Part shown: piece after piece, positions 27,343-37,530 of the stretch
How the letters are laid out: each line of letters begins with the position of its first letter
Numbering within the stretch: the stretch's first letter is position 1
Assembly: GCF_018919485.1 (NCBI RefSeq)
Contig: NZ_JAHLMU010000001.1
Coordinates: 1,898,917-1,962,916 of the forward strand
Origin: Psychrobacter sp. TAE2020
GTDB lineage: Bacteria; Pseudomonadota; Gammaproteobacteria; Pseudomonadales; Moraxellaceae
DNA length: 64,000 nucleotides
Direction of reading: 5' to 3'
Notes under the pieces: generated by a model
Told to the model about the DNA's origin: nothing
Seen by the model: only the letters and a program-made list of their open reading frames with translations
The model's database searches: none
Position numbers and translations under genes: made by a program

Positions 27343-28581
27343 TTACAAATCTAGTAGTAGCAGTGATGGATCTTCGACCAATTCTTTAATGGTTACTAAG
27401 AACTGTACTGCTTCTTTGCCATCAATCATACGATGGTCATAAGACAATGCTAAATACATCATAGGTAAGATTTTAACTTCACCATTAACTGCCATTGGGC
27501 GGTCATTGATAGCATGCATACCTAAGATAGCAGTTTGTGGTGGGTTCAAGATAGGAGTAGACATCAATGAACCGAATACGCCACCGTTAGAGATAGTGAA
27601 AGTACCACCCATCATATCTTCTAGACCTAGTTTGCCTTTTTGCGCTAGGCCACCAAGCTCACGGATACGGCTTTCGACATCAGCCATGCTCATCTGATCA
27701 GTATCACGTAGTACTGGTACTACTAGACCACGATCTGATGATACAGCAACACCGATATCATAGTAACCATGATAAACGATATCATCGCCATCTAATGAAG
27801 CATTGACTGCTGGGAAACGTTTTAACGCTTCAGTAGCCGCACGGACAAATAATGACATAAAGCCTAAACGTACACCATGACGCTTCTCAAAACGATCTTT
27901 GTATTGAGCACGAAGTTCCATCAATGGCTTCATGTTGACTTCGTTAAACGTAGTTAACATAGCCGTTTCTTGAGAAGCCGCTAGCAGACGATTCGCAACT
28001 GTCTTACGTAGACGGGTCATAGGAACACGTTTTTCACTACGTGCGCCGGCTTCAGCAACTGGTTGGCCGCTGTCAGTTTTGATACTACTATCAGCTTTCA
28101 GGGTTGGGCTACTCATGTCACTTTTGGTAACTCGACCACCACGACCACTGCCTTCAACGTCTTTTGGATCAACGCCAGACTCTTTTGCTGCTTTGCGTAC
28201 TGCTGGGCTTTGATCTTTATGATCAGCTTCAGGGCCACTGGTGTTAGCAGTAGCTTGTACTGGCTCGCCGCCATCAGTTGCTTGCTTTTCTTGTACAGGA
28301 GCAGCTGGTAGATTTGGATCTACAGCTGGTGCTGCACTGGCAGTAGCACCAGCTTCAAATTCACCAATAATTTCGTCAGACAATACAGTATCATCAACTT
28401 GCTTGACGATTTTAGTGACTACACCATTATCTGGCGCAACTACTTCTAGTACTACTTTGTCAGTTTCGATTTCAGCTAATAGGTCGTCACGATTAACTTG
28501 TTGACCTTCGGTGACGTGCCATTCAACGATTGTGCCATCGGCAACCGATTCTGGAAACACGGGGGCTTTAATTTCAGCCAT
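27343..28581 (-). CDS. sucB: SucB, dihydrolipoamide succinyltransferase (E2o)
   Basis: A 412-residue acyltransferase core of the 2-oxoglutarate dehydrogenase complex. Domain order: lipoyl domain (1-78; lipoyl-lysine in [11 protein letters not shown]), an Ala/Pro/Glu/Thr-rich linker, peripheral-subunit-binding domain ([31 protein letters not shown], about 124-155), a second linker, and the catalytic domain ending [14 protein letters not shown] (H383, D387). Typical length. AAGGAG sits 8 bases before the ATG. A hairpin and 18-bp repeats fill the 297-base gap from sucA. Confidence 0.96.
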   Translation of the reverse strand: MAEIKAPVFPESVADGTIVEWHVTEGQQVNRDDLLAEIETDKVVLEVVAPDNGVVTKIVKQVDDTVLSDEIIGEFEAGATASAAPAVDPNLPAAPVQEKQATDGGEPVQATANTSGPEADHKDQSPAVRKAAKESGVDPKDVEGSGRGGRVTKSDMSSPTLKADSSIKTDSGQPVAEAGARSEKRVPMTRLRKTVANRLLAASQETAMLTTFNEVNMKPLMELRAQYKDRFEKRHGVRLGFMSLFVRAATEALKRFPAVNASLDGDDIVYHGYYDIGVAVSSDRGLVVPVLRDTDQMSMADVESRIRELGGLAQKGKLGLEDMMGGTFTISNGGVFGSLMSTPILNPPQTAILGMHAINDRPMAVNGEVKILPMMYLALSYDHRMIDGKEAVQFLVTIKELVEDPSLLLLDL

Positions 28582-28705
28582 CGATATACTCCTTAGATTT
28601 AGATATTACTATTTATTATAAAGTCGTGATAGGCAGTTAGCGCGAATAACTAGTATAAATAGTTAGCGGCTGACTGTTATCGCCTGATACGGATGCTGCT
28701 ATATT

Positions 28706-28760
28706 CTAATGCTTTAAATAGTACTAATGCTTTAAATAATACTAATGCTTTAAATACTCG
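28706..28760. repeat. 18-bp tandem repeats upstream of sucB
   Basis: Unit CTAATGCTTTAAATARTA occurs three times in a row from 28706 (the third ends differently), followed by a decayed fourth copy, in the sucA-sucB gap. Confidence 0.85.
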
Positions 28761-28823
28761 ATATTAATACTTTAGATACTAGTGTTATTTTTACCAATAC
28801 TATAAATGCTAATAATTTGAGCA

Positions 28824-28861
28824 ACAGTGGCCAACGTTTTATATAGAACGCTGACCACTGT
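28824..28861 (-). other. Long hairpin in the sucA-sucB gap
   Basis: On the minus-strand RNA a 15-bp stem forms (28847-28861 with 28824-28838, loop 8 bases) using two G-U pairs; these positions would be mismatches in plus-strand RNA, so the structure is suited to the sucAB transcript. It starts 17 bases after the sucA stop. No T-run follows, arguing for mRNA stabilisation or processing. Confidence 0.7.
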
Positions 28862-28878
28862 CATTCAAAGTTTTTTAA

Positions 28879-31746
28879 CTATTTAGCCAGTTGATCGACT
28901 GTTATGCCAAGACCGCCAGCAATTAGAGCTTGCTGCTGCTGGATATGCAGTTTTGCAGACCCCGTTGCAGGAGCTGCACTAGCAGGACGTGCTACCGGTC
29001 TCATAAGTTCCGCTTTAGTTGGATGCGGTACTACGATACGGAACATATTTGGTGCTAAGTAATTCCAAGCGCCTTGGTTCAATGGCTCTTCTTGCGTCCA
29101 AACTACTTCTTCAAGATTACTATATTTTTCGATCTCAGCAACCATGCGTGCTTCTGGTAGCGGATACAATTGCTCGATACGGACGATAGCCACATGTTCA
29201 AGACCTAAAGCACGACGCTGCTCTAGTAGGTCATAATAAACCTTACCACCACAAAGTACCAAACGCGTTACTTTGCTAGCATCTTGATTGTCTATCTCTG
29301 GCAATACTGTCTCAAACTTACCATTAGCCAGCTCTTCTAGTTCTGAAGTGGCCAGCTTATGACGTAGCAAGCTTTTTGGCGACATTACAATCAGTGGCTT
29401 ACGGATAGGACGGACACCTTGGCGACGTAACGCATGATATATTTGCGCTGGCGTAGTTGGGGTGATTACTTGCATGTTGTCTTCGGCACATAACTGTAAG
29501 AAACGCTCAAGACGTGCTGAAGAATGCTCAGGGCCTTGGCCTTCAAAGCCGTGTGGCAATAACATAGTCAGACCACAAACGCGCTGCCATTTAGTCTCAC
29601 CGCTAGCGATGAACTGATCGATAACCACTTGCGCGCCATTGACGAAGTCACCAAACTGCGCTTCCCAAATAACTACAGCATTAGGAACCGTAGTCGCATA
29701 ACCATACTCAAAAGCTAATACCGCCTCTTCTGATAGTAAAGAGTTATAAGTAGCAAAGCGTGCTTGTTTCTCACTCATGTGAGCTAGTGGCACATACATA
29801 CTGCCATCAGTGATGTTATACAGTTCGCTATGACGATGAGAGAAAGTACCGCGACCCACATCTTCACCAGTGATACGCACCATAATATCATCGTTATCAA
29901 CTAAAGAAGCATAAGCTAAAGTCTCAGCCGCTCCCCAGTTCAATGGCTCTGTACCAGTTTGCATCGCTAAACGCTGCTCAACAACTTTTTGAACTTGGCG
30001 TTGTAAAGTATAGCCTTCAGGCATCTCAGCCATTTTGCGGCCATAAGCTTTAAGCTTCTCTATATCGACACTAGTATCCCAATCATCTTGTAGCTCATGG
30101 CCTAGATAAGGGGTCCAGTCAACGAATAACTCTTCGCTTGGCTCAAGGACTAAAGCGTTTACTACGTATTCACCACGATCTAACGATTCACGATATTCGT
30201 CTTCGTATTTGGTAGCTTCAGCATCGCTTATCACGCCCGCTGCAACTAATTTTTGTACATAGATAGTACGAGTAGTCGCTAGTTTTTTGATAACGGCATA
30301 CATCAAAGGCTGAGTTGCTGACGGCTCATCGGCCTCGTTATGACCATTACGACGATAGCAGAACAAATCAATAATAATATCTTTACCAAACTCATGGCGA
30401 TAATCTAACGCTAATTGTGAGGCAAATACTACTGATTCAGGGTCATCGCCATTCACGTGTAATATAGGCGCATGAACCATTTTTGCAACGTCAGTACAGT
30501 ATTCTGTCGAACGTGCATCTTCTTGACGGCTAGTAGTAAAGCCGACTTGGTTATTAATAACGATATGTAGCGTGCCACCCGTAGTATAAGCACGAGTCTG
30601 TGACATCTGGAAGGTCTCTTGCACTACGCCTTGACCAGCAAACGCCGCATCACCATGAACTACGATAGGCAATACTAAGTTACCATCAGTATCGTTACGA
30701 CGTACTTGACGGGCACGTACTGAGCCTTCTAGTACTGGAGCAACAATCTCAAGATGTGATGGGTTAAACGCTAAAGCTAGATGCGCCTCTCCACCTGGAG
30801 TCATCACGTTTGACGAGTAACCATTGTGATACTTAACGTCACCGGAGCCTTTTTCTGGCTGCACTTTACCGTCGAATTCATCGAACAGGTCAGCTGGGTT
30901 TTTACCCAAAACGTTAACCAACAGGTTAAGACGTCCGCGATGCGCCATACCGATGACCATCTCTTTAGTACCGTAGCTACCAGCACGTTGGATGATTTCA
31001 TTGACTGCTGGTATGAAGCTCTCGCCGCCTTCTAGACCAAAACGTTTCACCCCAGTATATTTACGCGCTAGATATTTTTCTAGGCCTTCAGCTGCTGTCA
31101 AACTCTCAAGTATAGCTAAACGTTTTTCTTTATCGAATTCGATATGGCCCAAATTAGATTCAAGATACTTTTCCATCCAGCGTTTTTCAGTACTACTAGT
31201 GACATGCATGTACTCTACGCCGATATAACGGCAGTAGACGCGTTCCATGATTTCAATAATTTCACGTAACGACGCTTCACTCTTACCAATATTTAAATCA
31301 TTAGTAGGATATATCGTATCCAAATCAGACTCTGCTAGATTATGATAAGCCAGCGTTAAGTCTTCAACTTCCGGACGTGGATGTAACCCTAAAGGATCAA
31401 GCTGAGCATAACGATGACCACGACGACGATAAGCAGAAATAAGCTGTTGAACGCCCATTTGCTTAGGGTCAGCACGGTGTGCAGTACTAGCAGCTGCACC
31501 ATCAGTAGACGCAACAGATCCTTTATTAGCTGTTTGGTTGCGAGCTAATAATAAAAACTGATCTTTGATAGCGTTATGATGAGCGTCATTTGGCGATTGA
31601 TACTGTTTAAAGTAGTCTTGCCAATCCTTATCGACACTAGTAGGGTCGGTTAGGAATTGCTCGTAGAGGGATTCAATATAAAGGGCGTTGTCAGCAGCGA
31701 GTTCAGTGTGTCCTGAATCAGTTACTTGTTTAGTTATGCTATTCAT
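28879..31746 (-). CDS. sucA: SucA, 2-oxoglutarate dehydrogenase E1 component
   Basis: A 955-residue thiamine diphosphate enzyme that decarboxylates 2-oxoglutarate and succinylates the SucB lipoyl domain. Seen: an N-terminal SucB-binding segment with YIESLYEQFLTDPTSVDKDWQDYF, RRRGHRYAQLDPL, GMAHRGRLNLLVNVLGK, GDAAFAGQGVVQETFQMSQTRAY (ThDP/Mg region), FCYRRNGHNEADEPS, FEYGYATTVPNAVVIWEAQFGDFVNGAQV and GFEGQGPEHSSARLERFLQLC. Length is near that of E. coli SucA (933). No good ribosome-binding site is visible at the ATG. Over 1 kb of non-coding DNA and a terminator separate it from the sdh operon, so it has its own promoter. Confidence 0.97.
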   Translation of the reverse strand: MNSITKQVTDSGHTELAADNALYIESLYEQFLTDPTSVDKDWQDYFKQYQSPNDAHHNAIKDQFLLLARNQTANKGSVASTDGAAASTAHRADPKQMGVQQLISAYRRRGHRYAQLDPLGLHPRPEVEDLTLAYHNLAESDLDTIYPTNDLNIGKSEASLREIIEIMERVYCRYIGVEYMHVTSSTEKRWMEKYLESNLGHIEFDKEKRLAILESLTAAEGLEKYLARKYTGVKRFGLEGGESFIPAVNEIIQRAGSYGTKEMVIGMAHRGRLNLLVNVLGKNPADLFDEFDGKVQPEKGSGDVKYHNGYSSNVMTPGGEAHLALAFNPSHLEIVAPVLEGSVRARQVRRNDTDGNLVLPIVVHGDAAFAGQGVVQETFQMSQTRAYTTGGTLHIVINNQVGFTTSRQEDARSTEYCTDVAKMVHAPILHVNGDDPESVVFASQLALDYRHEFGKDIIIDLFCYRRNGHNEADEPSATQPLMYAVIKKLATTRTIYVQKLVAAGVISDAEATKYEDEYRESLDRGEYVVNALVLEPSEELFVDWTPYLGHELQDDWDTSVDIEKLKAYGRKMAEMPEGYTLQRQVQKVVEQRLAMQTGTEPLNWGAAETLAYASLVDNDDIMVRITGEDVGRGTFSHRHSELYNITDGSMYVPLAHMSEKQARFATYNSLLSEEAVLAFEYGYATTVPNAVVIWEAQFGDFVNGAQVVIDQFIASGETKWQRVCGLTMLLPHGFEGQGPEHSSARLERFLQLCAEDNMQVITPTTPAQIYHALRRQGVRPIRKPLIVMSPKSLLRHKLATSELEELANGKFETVLPEIDNQDASKVTRLVLCGGKVYYDLLEQRRALGLEHVAIVRIEQLYPLPEARMVAEIEKYSNLEEVVWTQEEPLNQGAWNYLAPNMFRIVVPHPTKAELMRPVARPASAAPATGSAKLHIQQQQALIAGGLGITVDQLAK

Positions 31747-32679
31747 AATAATCGTCTATTTGATAGATAAATGAATGGAATTGTGCTTATTGTTGTGTGA
31801 TCCGTCATATGCTAGGCACTTGGACAGTTGGCGTATACCATCAGAAAGTAGTTGCTCGGAATGTAGTTGCTTATCGTGGCTATGTGGTTACTTACTTTGA
31901 TGATTATTTTACTAATAAACACATCAAACCAGTTACTACTAAGTTTATAGTTATCATTAATTGTGAACGTCCGGTCTTGTTTTCAGCCTCGTTTCACAAA
32001 ATTGATTGCTATATACTAAAAGCAGCCATAACTAATAGATTAATATCTAACCCTATTATCATAGCTCACTATTAAAACCTTGATGAGCTAGCATCGTAAC
32101 TTCAATATAACTTTGATAAATAATTGGTAGATAGTTAAGGTATTCAGCTAGCCGATAGATCAGCTATTTCCTGCTGCAAAAGTCCTTCCTTGATCAATAT
32201 ACGCTGTTTTTGTGCTAAACATACATTGCTGCTTAGGGTAACATGCAAAAATTACCTGAGGTAGTTTGTTTGTTCAATACTAGGTATTTATGTAATAAAT
32301 ATCCATTATAGCCTTCATATTGAGCACGGTGACTATGATAACATTTTTATTTGCATGTTTTTACAGCTATTATAAAAATAGTGTCTTTAATTAGCTATAT
32401 TATTTTAGCTATTTGTCATAATCATAAATATTGTGTAGAAAATCAGCATTTTACTAGCCATTGTTGATTAATTAGGGAAAATAGATTTTTACAGGCTATC
32501 AACGTGACGCTATTATAAAATTACAAGCAGATAGATAGTAGTCATAGTAGCTACTAGTGTAGATAACTAAGCTCGTCACTTGTACTCTAGCTGACTCTTA
32601 GAGAACCAGTCAACTCCGATGGCTAGCTGCCAATAACTAACTAGGCCAGATTTTCACCTTTTAAAATACTTTACTTAAG
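31747..32679. other. Non-coding region upstream of sucA
   Basis: About 930 AT-rich bases with no supported gene. A GTG-started plus-strand frame at 31797-32075 lacks a ribosome-binding site and recognisable features. It should hold the sucA promoter and a long leader, but I cannot place either. Confidence 0.6.
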
Positions 32680-32682
32680 GTC

Positions 32683-32726
32683 ATATAATAAAACACCGCC
32701 AGCTTACTGACGGTGTTTTATTATAT
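32683..32726. terminator. Intrinsic terminator of the sdh operon
   Basis: Perfect 16-bp stem ATATAATAAAACACCG / CGGTGTTTTATTATAT with a 12-base loop that can itself pair CAG/CTG. It lies 54 bases past the sdhB stop and separates sdhCDAB from sucA. Confidence 0.92.
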
Positions 32727-32779
32727 GTCTTTTGTTAGCTAGCTTTTATTGCCTGTTGCTAACAACTATTGGCTATACA

Positions 32780-33490
32780 CTACCCTGCTTGGTCGATTAG
32801 CATATTACGCAAATGGCCAATCGCTTGCGTGGGGTTTAAACCCTTAGGACATACTGATACACAGTTCATAATACCACGGCAGCGGAATAAGCTGAACGGA
32901 TCATCTAAACGTGCCAAACGGGCTTGAGTATCATTATCACGACTATCTGCTACAAATCGATAAGCGTGCAACAGGGCTGACGGACCTAAGAATTTATCAG
33001 GGTTCCACCAGAATGATGGGCAGCTAGTAGAACAGCAAGCGCATAAGATACACTCGTAAAGACCGTTAAGTTTATCACGCTGTTCAGGCGACTGTAGACG
33101 CTCAGTTGGTGGGGCTGGCTGATCGTTGATTAAGTAAGGATGAACCTTTTCATACTGCTCATAGAACTGGTTCATATCGACGACTAGATCACGCACTACT
33201 GGTAAACCTGGAAGTGGACGGATAGTAATTTTCTCAGGTAAAGTATTCATATTCAGCAAACAAGCCAAACCGTTCTTACCGTTGATGTTCATACCATCAG
33301 AGCCACAGATACCTTCACGACAAGAGCGACGGAAGGTAATAGTTTCATCTTGCTTTTTTAGGCGTAATAACAAGTCAAGTAACATACGATCAGAATCTAA
33401 TAGCTCAATCGTATAACTCTGCATACGTGGTGCTGCGTCCTTGTCAGGATCGTAGCGATAAATTTCGATGGTGCGAGTACCTCTGCTCAT
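32780..33490 (-). CDS. sdhB: SdhB, succinate dehydrogenase iron-sulfur subunit
   Basis: A 236-residue subunit carrying three clusters: [2Fe-2S] in CREGICGSDGMNINGKNGLAC, [4Fe-4S] in CILCACCSTSC and [3Fe-4S] in CRGIMNCVSVCPKGLNP. It passes electrons from SdhA's FAD to ubiquinone at the SdhCD membrane anchor. I place the start at ATG 33490 with GGAG 9 bases upstream; a GTG 15 bases earlier is possible. It ends the sdhC-D-A-B cluster, 181 bases after sdhA, with an ATAAAAGC hairpin in the gap. Confidence 0.96.
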   Translation of the reverse strand: MSRGTRTIEIYRYDPDKDAAPRMQSYTIELLDSDRMLLDLLLRLKKQDETITFRRSCREGICGSDGMNINGKNGLACLLNMNTLPEKITIRPLPGLPVVRDLVVDMNQFYEQYEKVHPYLINDQPAPPTERLQSPEQRDKLNGLYECILCACCSTSCPSFWWNPDKFLGPSALLHAYRFVADSRDNDTQARLARLDDPFSLFRCRGIMNCVSVCPKGLNPTQAIGHLRNMLIDQAG

Positions 33491-33549
33491 AATACTAAAC
33501 TCCACACTAAGTGAGGGCGAGCGTACAAGAATTGCTTTATCTTTGCGCC

Positions 33550-33581
33550 TGCTTTTATCAATAGGCTTATCAATAAAAGCA
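33550..33581 (-). repeat. ATAAAAGC inverted repeat in the sdhA-sdhB gap
   Basis: TGCTTTTAT (33550-33558) pairs with ATAAAAGCA (33573-33581) across a 14-base loop. The same ATAAAAGC arm appears in the pstB-phoU gap and before galU. Confidence 0.65.
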
Positions 33582-33671
33582 CGGCGCTGGCATAAACTTG
33601 TAGCTGGCGGTCATCTTTTAATAAATGAATAATGAATAATTACTTATCTGCTAATCAGTTGACGCTTGATA

Positions 33672-35522
33672 TTAATAGACGCGAACTTTTGGCTCAATAT
33701 AATCTACGGTCAAGGGTACAGTGCGAACCGGCTTATAAACCACTCGATTATCTTTAGAATACCATAAGGTATGCTTCATCCAATCATGGTCGTTACGACC
33801 GTTTGGTGCATAATCATCATCTTCTGGGCGATCATAATCCGCTACACTGTGTGCGCCACGGCTTTCATGACGATGAGCTGCTGATACCATAGTAGCTTTA
33901 GCCACTTCGTATAAGTTAGCTACCTCAAAGGCCTCAATACGCGCAGTATTAAACACTTGTGACTTATCGGTAAGGTGGATTTGGTCGATCTTATCCCCTA
34001 GCGCTAAGATTCTTTCAACCCCTTCATCCATCATAGCTTGCGTACGGAATACGCTAGCATGCTTCTGCATGATTTCGCGGATCTCATCAGCCACATCTTG
34101 TGCATTGTAGCCTTCAGTAGATTGTTGTAGCTTGTCTAAACGGTTAACGGTAAAATCAAGCACGTGCGGATCAAGTGGTTTGTAGGTATGATCGGCATGA
34201 TGATATTCGTCAACGATATGTTTGCCCGCAGCGCGACCAAAGACCAATAAATCAAGCAGTGAGTTAGTCCCTAAACGGTTGGCACCATGCACACTTACAC
34301 AGGCACATTCACCGATAGCATAAAGACCTTTAACTACAGTGCCTTTAGTATACATACCCTCTTCATCAGTACCTGCTTCTAGATCAGGAGTGATCACTTG
34401 GCCATGGATAGTAGTAGGAATACCTCCCATCATATAATGAATGGTTGGGATAACTGGAATAGGCTCTTTAGTGATGTCAACGTTAGCGAAGTTTTTACCA
34501 ATCTCGAACACTGATGGCAAGCGTTTCATAATGGTTTCCACACCTAAGTGCGTCATGTCCATCACGATATAGTCGCCATTAGGGCCACAACCACGACCTT
34601 CTTTAATCTCTTGATCCATAGAGCGCGAAACTAAATCACGAGGCGCTAAGTCTTTTACGGTTGGAGCATAACGCTCCATGAAAGCTTCACCATCTTTATT
34701 ACGTAAGATAGCGCCTTCACCGCGACAACCTTCAGTTAACAGTACGCCGGCACCGGCAACACCCGTTGGGTGAAACTGCCAGAATTCCATGTCTTGCAGG
34801 GGCACACCAGCACGAACCGCCATGCCAATACCGTCACCAGTATTAATATAAGCATTAGTAGAGGCGGCGAAGATACGACCAGCACCCCCAGTTGCTAACA
34901 CCGTAATAGGGGCTTGAAATACTGCAACTGTGCCGGTTTCTTGTTCAAGAGCAATAACGCCATTAATGTTACCGGCTTCATCTTTAATCAAATCTAGCGC
35001 AATCCACTCGATAAAAAACTGTGTACCTTGTTCAAGGTTTTTTTGATATAGCGTATGTAGCATTGCATGACCAGTACGGTCAGCTGCTGCACAAGCGCGT
35101 TGTACGGCTTTTTCACCATAGTTCGAAGTATGACCACCAAACGGACGCTGATAAATCGTACCATCTTCGTTTCTATCGAACGGCATACCCATATGCTCAA
35201 GCTCATAAACCACTTTTGGTGCTTCGCGGCACATGTACTCGATAGCGTCTTGATCGCCTAACCAATCTGAACCTTTGACGGTGTCATAAAAGTGAAAATG
35301 CCAGTTATCATTACTCATGTTGCCAAGACTAGCACCAATACCACCTTGAGCGGCGACAGTGTGTGAGCGTGTTGGAAATACTTTGGTAAGTACCGCAACA
35401 TTCATACCTGCTTCAGCTAGGTGTAATGAGGCACGCATACCTGACCCGCCACCACCAACGATAATCGCATCGTAATTTAGGGTTTTTATATTGCTGATAG
35501 TATTATCTTGTCTAGTTGCCAT
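33672..35522 (-). CDS. sdhA: SdhA, succinate dehydrogenase flavoprotein subunit
   Basis: A 616-residue flavoprotein oxidising succinate to fumarate. Seen: YDAIIVGGGGSGMRASLHLAEAG (FAD), RSHTVAAQGGIGASL with the His that covalently carries FAD, HTSNYGEKAVQRACAAADRTGHAML, QFHPTGVAGAGVLLTEGCRGEGAIL, the active-site region MDQEIKEGRGCGP, and ANRLGTNSLLDLLVFGRAAG. Start placed at ATG 35522 because AGGAAA lies 6 bases upstream; an earlier in-frame start would add 18 residues. It follows sdhD with a 193-base gap. Confidence 0.96.
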   Translation of the reverse strand: MATRQDNTISNIKTLNYDAIIVGGGGSGMRASLHLAEAGMNVAVLTKVFPTRSHTVAAQGGIGASLGNMSNDNWHFHFYDTVKGSDWLGDQDAIEYMCREAPKVVYELEHMGMPFDRNEDGTIYQRPFGGHTSNYGEKAVQRACAAADRTGHAMLHTLYQKNLEQGTQFFIEWIALDLIKDEAGNINGVIALEQETGTVAVFQAPITVLATGGAGRIFAASTNAYINTGDGIGMAVRAGVPLQDMEFWQFHPTGVAGAGVLLTEGCRGEGAILRNKDGEAFMERYAPTVKDLAPRDLVSRSMDQEIKEGRGCGPNGDYIVMDMTHLGVETIMKRLPSVFEIGKNFANVDITKEPIPVIPTIHYMMGGIPTTIHGQVITPDLEAGTDEEGMYTKGTVVKGLYAIGECACVSVHGANRLGTNSLLDLLVFGRAAGKHIVDEYHHADHTYKPLDPHVLDFTVNRLDKLQQSTEGYNAQDVADEIREIMQKHASVFRTQAMMDEGVERILALGDKIDQIHLTDKSQVFNTARIEAFEVANLYEVAKATMVSAAHRHESRGAHSVADYDRPEDDDYAPNGRNDHDWMKHTLWYSKDNRVVYKPVRTVPLTVDYIEPKVRVY

Positions 35523-35715
35523 TACGGTTTTCCTAATGCTTGTTAATGCTTGCGGAGTCAATACACGGGCTACCAAATAATATATTTACCAAGTTGCTTA
35601 TGCTGATTTACTTATATGGTATTGCGTAGTTGCTTTTAAACATCTACATCCTCAATAAATTTGACTTGGCAGTCCATAACTATTTATACATTAAAAATAT
35701 TTCTAACCAGTAAAG

Positions 35716-36123
35716 TTAAACCGCAATGACCCCGAAGCCATTACCCCAAAAGATCATGATGCCCCAGAATACATAAACTAAAATAGCGGCTATCATCAAA
35801 GCTTGTAAGATCAGACGCAAACCAGTAGCTTTTGATCCTATTTTATTGGTAGTAATATAGTCAGTAAATACCGTCCACATCCCTACCCATGCATGGCCAG
35901 CAAGTGCAATGATAGCTACTAAACTAAATAAACGCATTGGCAAGCTAGTCATAAAAGCTGACCATTCAACAAAGTTGACATCACTGTGAGTCAAAAAGAA
36001 CCCTAGCAGCACGACACTATAGAGCGCTAATACTACAGCACCGAAACGTTGCACTATCCAATCGCGTGATCCTGAGCCAGTTAAACCAGTGGCGCTTTTA
36101 ATTCCTGAATCATTTTTGATCAT
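35716..36123 (-). CDS. sdhD: SdhD, succinate dehydrogenase membrane anchor
   Basis: A 135-residue membrane protein with three transmembrane segments (about 28-45, 63-85, 99-125), the conserved SGSRDWIVQRFGAVVLALY and the haem/quinone-region helix AGHAWVGMWTVFTDYI. It forms the quinone site and haem b pocket with SdhC. The start is ATG 36123, overlapping the sdhC stop as TAATG; a GTG-type start 15 bases earlier would sit inside sdhC. Confidence 0.92.
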   Translation of the reverse strand: MIKNDSGIKSATGLTGSGSRDWIVQRFGAVVLALYSVVLLGFFLTHSDVNFVEWSAFMTSLPMRLFSLVAIIALAGHAWVGMWTVFTDYITTNKIGSKATGLRLILQALMIAAILVYVFWGIMIFWGNGFGVIAV

Positions 36124-36512
36124 TAGAACATCACCCATACAAATGACGCGGCAATCAGGATCGCGGCGATAACAAAACCAACAACAGCAGCTGTACGGCC
36201 AGATTTTAAACTCTCATTCATACCCATGTCAGCTAATAAATGCTTCATACCCATCACAAAATGATAAGCAATAGCGGCGACGAATATCCAAGCCACAAAA
36301 CGCACAAGAACGTTATCAAAAACGGTCTCAAAGCTTTCAGGCGAGGCTAACGAAGTCTGTAATAGCCAAAGCATGACAGGAATAAGTAAAAATAAAACAA
36401 TACCAGAGACGCGATGTAGAATTGAAGCTACGGCAATAGGCGATTTTGCATTGACGCTAATCACTTGGCTCAAAGGCAGATCTATGGGGCGGTTGCTTTT
36501 CACAGCGGGCAT
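36123..36512 (-). CDS. sdhC: SdhC, succinate dehydrogenase cytochrome b556 subunit
   Basis: A 129-residue membrane anchor: RPIDLPLSQVISVNAKSPIAVASILHRVSGIVLF near the N-terminus (quinone-site Ser and Arg), three transmembrane segments and the haem-ligand helix YHFVMGMKHLLADMG. First gene of sdhCDAB. A stop-start overlap couples it to sdhD. It diverges from gltA over a 1 kb region. Confidence 0.93.
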   Translation of the reverse strand: MPAVKSNRPIDLPLSQVISVNAKSPIAVASILHRVSGIVLFLLIPVMLWLLQTSLASPESFETVFDNVLVRFVAWIFVAAIAYHFVMGMKHLLADMGMNESLKSGRTAAVVGFVIAAILIAASFVWVMF

Positions 36513-37530
36513 CCTTTTGTGGTTATATCCGGTAGCTGCTTATGGTTTGATAATCGTCTACCAACACACTTAACACTACACAGGACGAATAAAATAAGGA
36601 AGAGCTAGCTGACTTTACTAACTTTACGCAAATTAACTTTGTCTAATTTATCTATAAGCAGTACTTTAACTCATCATGAATAATCAGCAGAACTAATCTA
36701 ATATTCATGACAGTCCTTATTATTAAGTGACCATTCTATGATAGTGTTAATTAAATTTTGTCTATGCTCTTTAACGCAAAAAAGATAACTTATATTTGTC
36801 ATCTTTTGTTAAGTAGGACTAAATAGCCAGCACTATTAAAATAGGATAATCGGACTCAACATTCAAGACGTAAACCGTTGTTAAAGCTATAAATTAGTCA
36901 ATTAATCGTAACAAAGTATGAGTTTTTACAGCGATTACTAACAAGCTAAAATAAAGTATTAGATCTCAATTAGATACTTTTTATTTGCGCAGCTTTAGTA
37001 TCAGCCAAATTATGCTAATTATAAAATGCTTATGCCTGAAATACAAATTTATCCCCTAAATACCGAATATACTTTAGAGAATAATAAATAGTCTAGATTT
37101 AGAAAATTTAACCGCTACTATTATACGTCCTTCACGGTAAATTATTGCTTCAGTGTTTCGCTGTTGAGCATGTCCTGTCTATGTTAGCTTTAATAATAGT
37201 TATAATAACTGATAAAATGTTACTAATTATATGGCATGGCTATTTAGCTAAAGAGGATTTTTTGGCTATTGGTTAACATTAGAAAACAGTTAAAATTACT
37301 AAGTAGACATATTTTGATACAAAAATTAGTAGCTGCAAAGCCCATTAAACTACGTGAATCAGAGGATTTACTAGTAAAAGTCTTTTCAAACCATTACTCT
37401 TTACTGCTAATATAGCTTCAATCTAAGCATAGTTAAGTTTGTTCGTTTGTTCGTTTATCTGGCCATGATGCAATAATCATATATCGCCAGTATTTTATGC
37501 TAATAATGTAAAACCAATAGAGAGGAACTT
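36513..37530. other. Divergent sdhC-gltA regulatory region
   Basis: 1018 AT-rich bases without a gene. It must carry the sdh and gltA promoters. Near the gltA side, GTTTGTTC-type 8-bp repeats occur almost three times (37437-37459). GAGGAA precedes gltA by 4-5 bases. No named operator is convincing. Confidence 0.6.

Noticed and set aside
31797..32075. 92-codon plus-strand frame upstream of sucA
   Set aside because: GTG start without ribosome-binding site; no recognisable domain; lies where a promoter and leader are expected.
36513..37530. A small RNA or operator in the sdhC-gltA gap
   Set aside because: AT-rich sequence offers many weak hairpins; none had a T-run or motif I could name.
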